This document shows, piece by piece, positions 5,628-5,913 of a DNA stretch of 5,913 nucleotides (its first letter is position 1; the number at the start of each line of letters is the position of its first letter). Source of the DNA: Acidimicrobiia bacterium (GTDB taxonomy: Bacteria > Actinomycetota > Acidimicrobiia > IMCC26256 > JAENVU01); contig JAENVU010000094.1 of assembly GCA_016650415.1 (NCBI GenBank), positions 1-5,913 of the forward strand, written 5' to 3'. The translations under genes were made by a program, and so were the position numbers. The notes below the pieces were generated by a model. The model worked only from the letters and a program-made list of their open reading frames with translations. It did no database searches and was not told where the DNA came from.

Positions 5628-5913
5628 TGGCAGACATCGACCTGATTCAGGAAGAACTGCGCGATCTCGCGCGACCGGTCGTCGACGCGGCCGGCAATCC
5701 TTCCGAACCGTTCGGTGTCTACCTGTTCCATGCCGGCGCACCCGAAGCTCGGCTCGCGCGCCACATCGAGGACACCGTCTTCGCCGAGTGGTTCGGCAAC
5801 TCGTCCGACCTCATCGATTCCGAGTACGGCCCCTACGACGAGTCGACGTACTTCATCGTGGTCATCGACCATCTTCGGCACCTGCCCGCCGGCATGATCC
5901 GGGTCACGGTCCC
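5627..5913 (+). CDS. Putative GNAT-fold acyltransferase-like protein, N-terminal fragment
   Basis: An open frame of 95 codons from ATG 5627 that runs off the right end of the window. It overlaps the SpeD-like gene's stop by one base (TGATG), a classic translational-coupling arrangement. The fragment has an acidic N-terminal helix (IDLIQEELRDLARPVVDAAG), a segment with Arg45, Phe52 and Trp55, then EYGPYDEST (66-74) and two strands, TYFIVVID (74-81) and AGMIRVTV (88-95). This strand pair with a Gly-x-x-Arg turn resembles the beta-strands before the acyl-CoA site of GNAT proteins. The E..YD..Y..V..D...G..R layout is also loosely reminiscent of autoinducer-synthase/FeeM-type members. The CoA pyrophosphate-binding loop is beyond the window, so the family call is tentative. 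Reality of the gene is well supported by codon use and overlap. Confidence 0.6.
   Translation, partial: MADIDLIQEELRDLARPVVDAAGNPSEPFGVYLFHAGAPEARLARHIEDTVFAEWFGNSSDLIDSEYGPYDESTYFIVVIDHLRHLPAGMIRVTV

Noticed and set aside
5139..5741. A 200-codon open frame on the - strand across the right-end genes
   Set aside because: Antisense to the SpeD-like and GNAT-like frames; its translation has no recognisable domain. The + frames show a family signature and a TGATG overlap.

Overview
The window comes from a high-GC bacterial chromosome, roughly two-thirds G+C by eye, with strong G/C preference at third codon positions and GTG as well as ATG starts. The UvrD/HRDC helicase architecture and three starts that look leaderless point to an actinobacterium (Actinomycetota). 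A non-mycobacterial lineage such as Acidimicrobiia is a guess, not shown by the sequence.

Layout, left to right. (1) 2-145, + strand: the C-terminal end of a staphylococcal-nuclease-like protein, cut by the window edge. (2) 156-1505, - strand: a PLP-dependent group II (aromatic-amino-acid type) decarboxylase, convergent with the nuclease gene and separated from it by only 10 bp. (3) 1564-3612, - strand: a UvrD/PcrA-type SF1 helicase with a C-terminal HRDC domain, like actinobacterial UvrD2 but without the tetracysteine linker. (4) 3613-3731: a 119-bp divergent intergenic region holding a promoter for each flank. (5) 3732-4403, + strand: a two-helix membrane protein with a bacterial PH domain and a SHOCT tail. 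(6) 4409-5137, + strand: a BtuF/TroA-like helical-backbone receptor without a signal peptide, 5 bp downstream of the PH gene and probably in its operon. (7) 5138-5255: an AT-rich junction with a well-formed sigma-A-like promoter. (8) 5256-5627, + strand: a small S-adenosylmethionine-decarboxylase-family protein with an altered active-site region. (9) 5627-5913, + strand: the start of a putative GNAT-fold protein that overlaps the stop of gene 8 by one base and runs off the window.

The main part is ordinary actinobacterial chromosome: DNA repair, amino acid decarboxylation, a membrane protein and a binding protein. Three starts (decarboxylase, helicase, PH protein) each have a TANNNT -10 hexamer 6-7 nt upstream, the pattern expected for leaderless mRNAs. 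The most interesting part is the right end. There a SpeD-like gene and a GNAT-like gene are tightly coupled behind their own promoter, next to a compositional break. They may form a small-molecule cassette based on S-adenosylmethionine or an amine. That role is inference. No RNA genes, CRISPR arrays, insertion sequences or convincing intrinsic terminators were seen.
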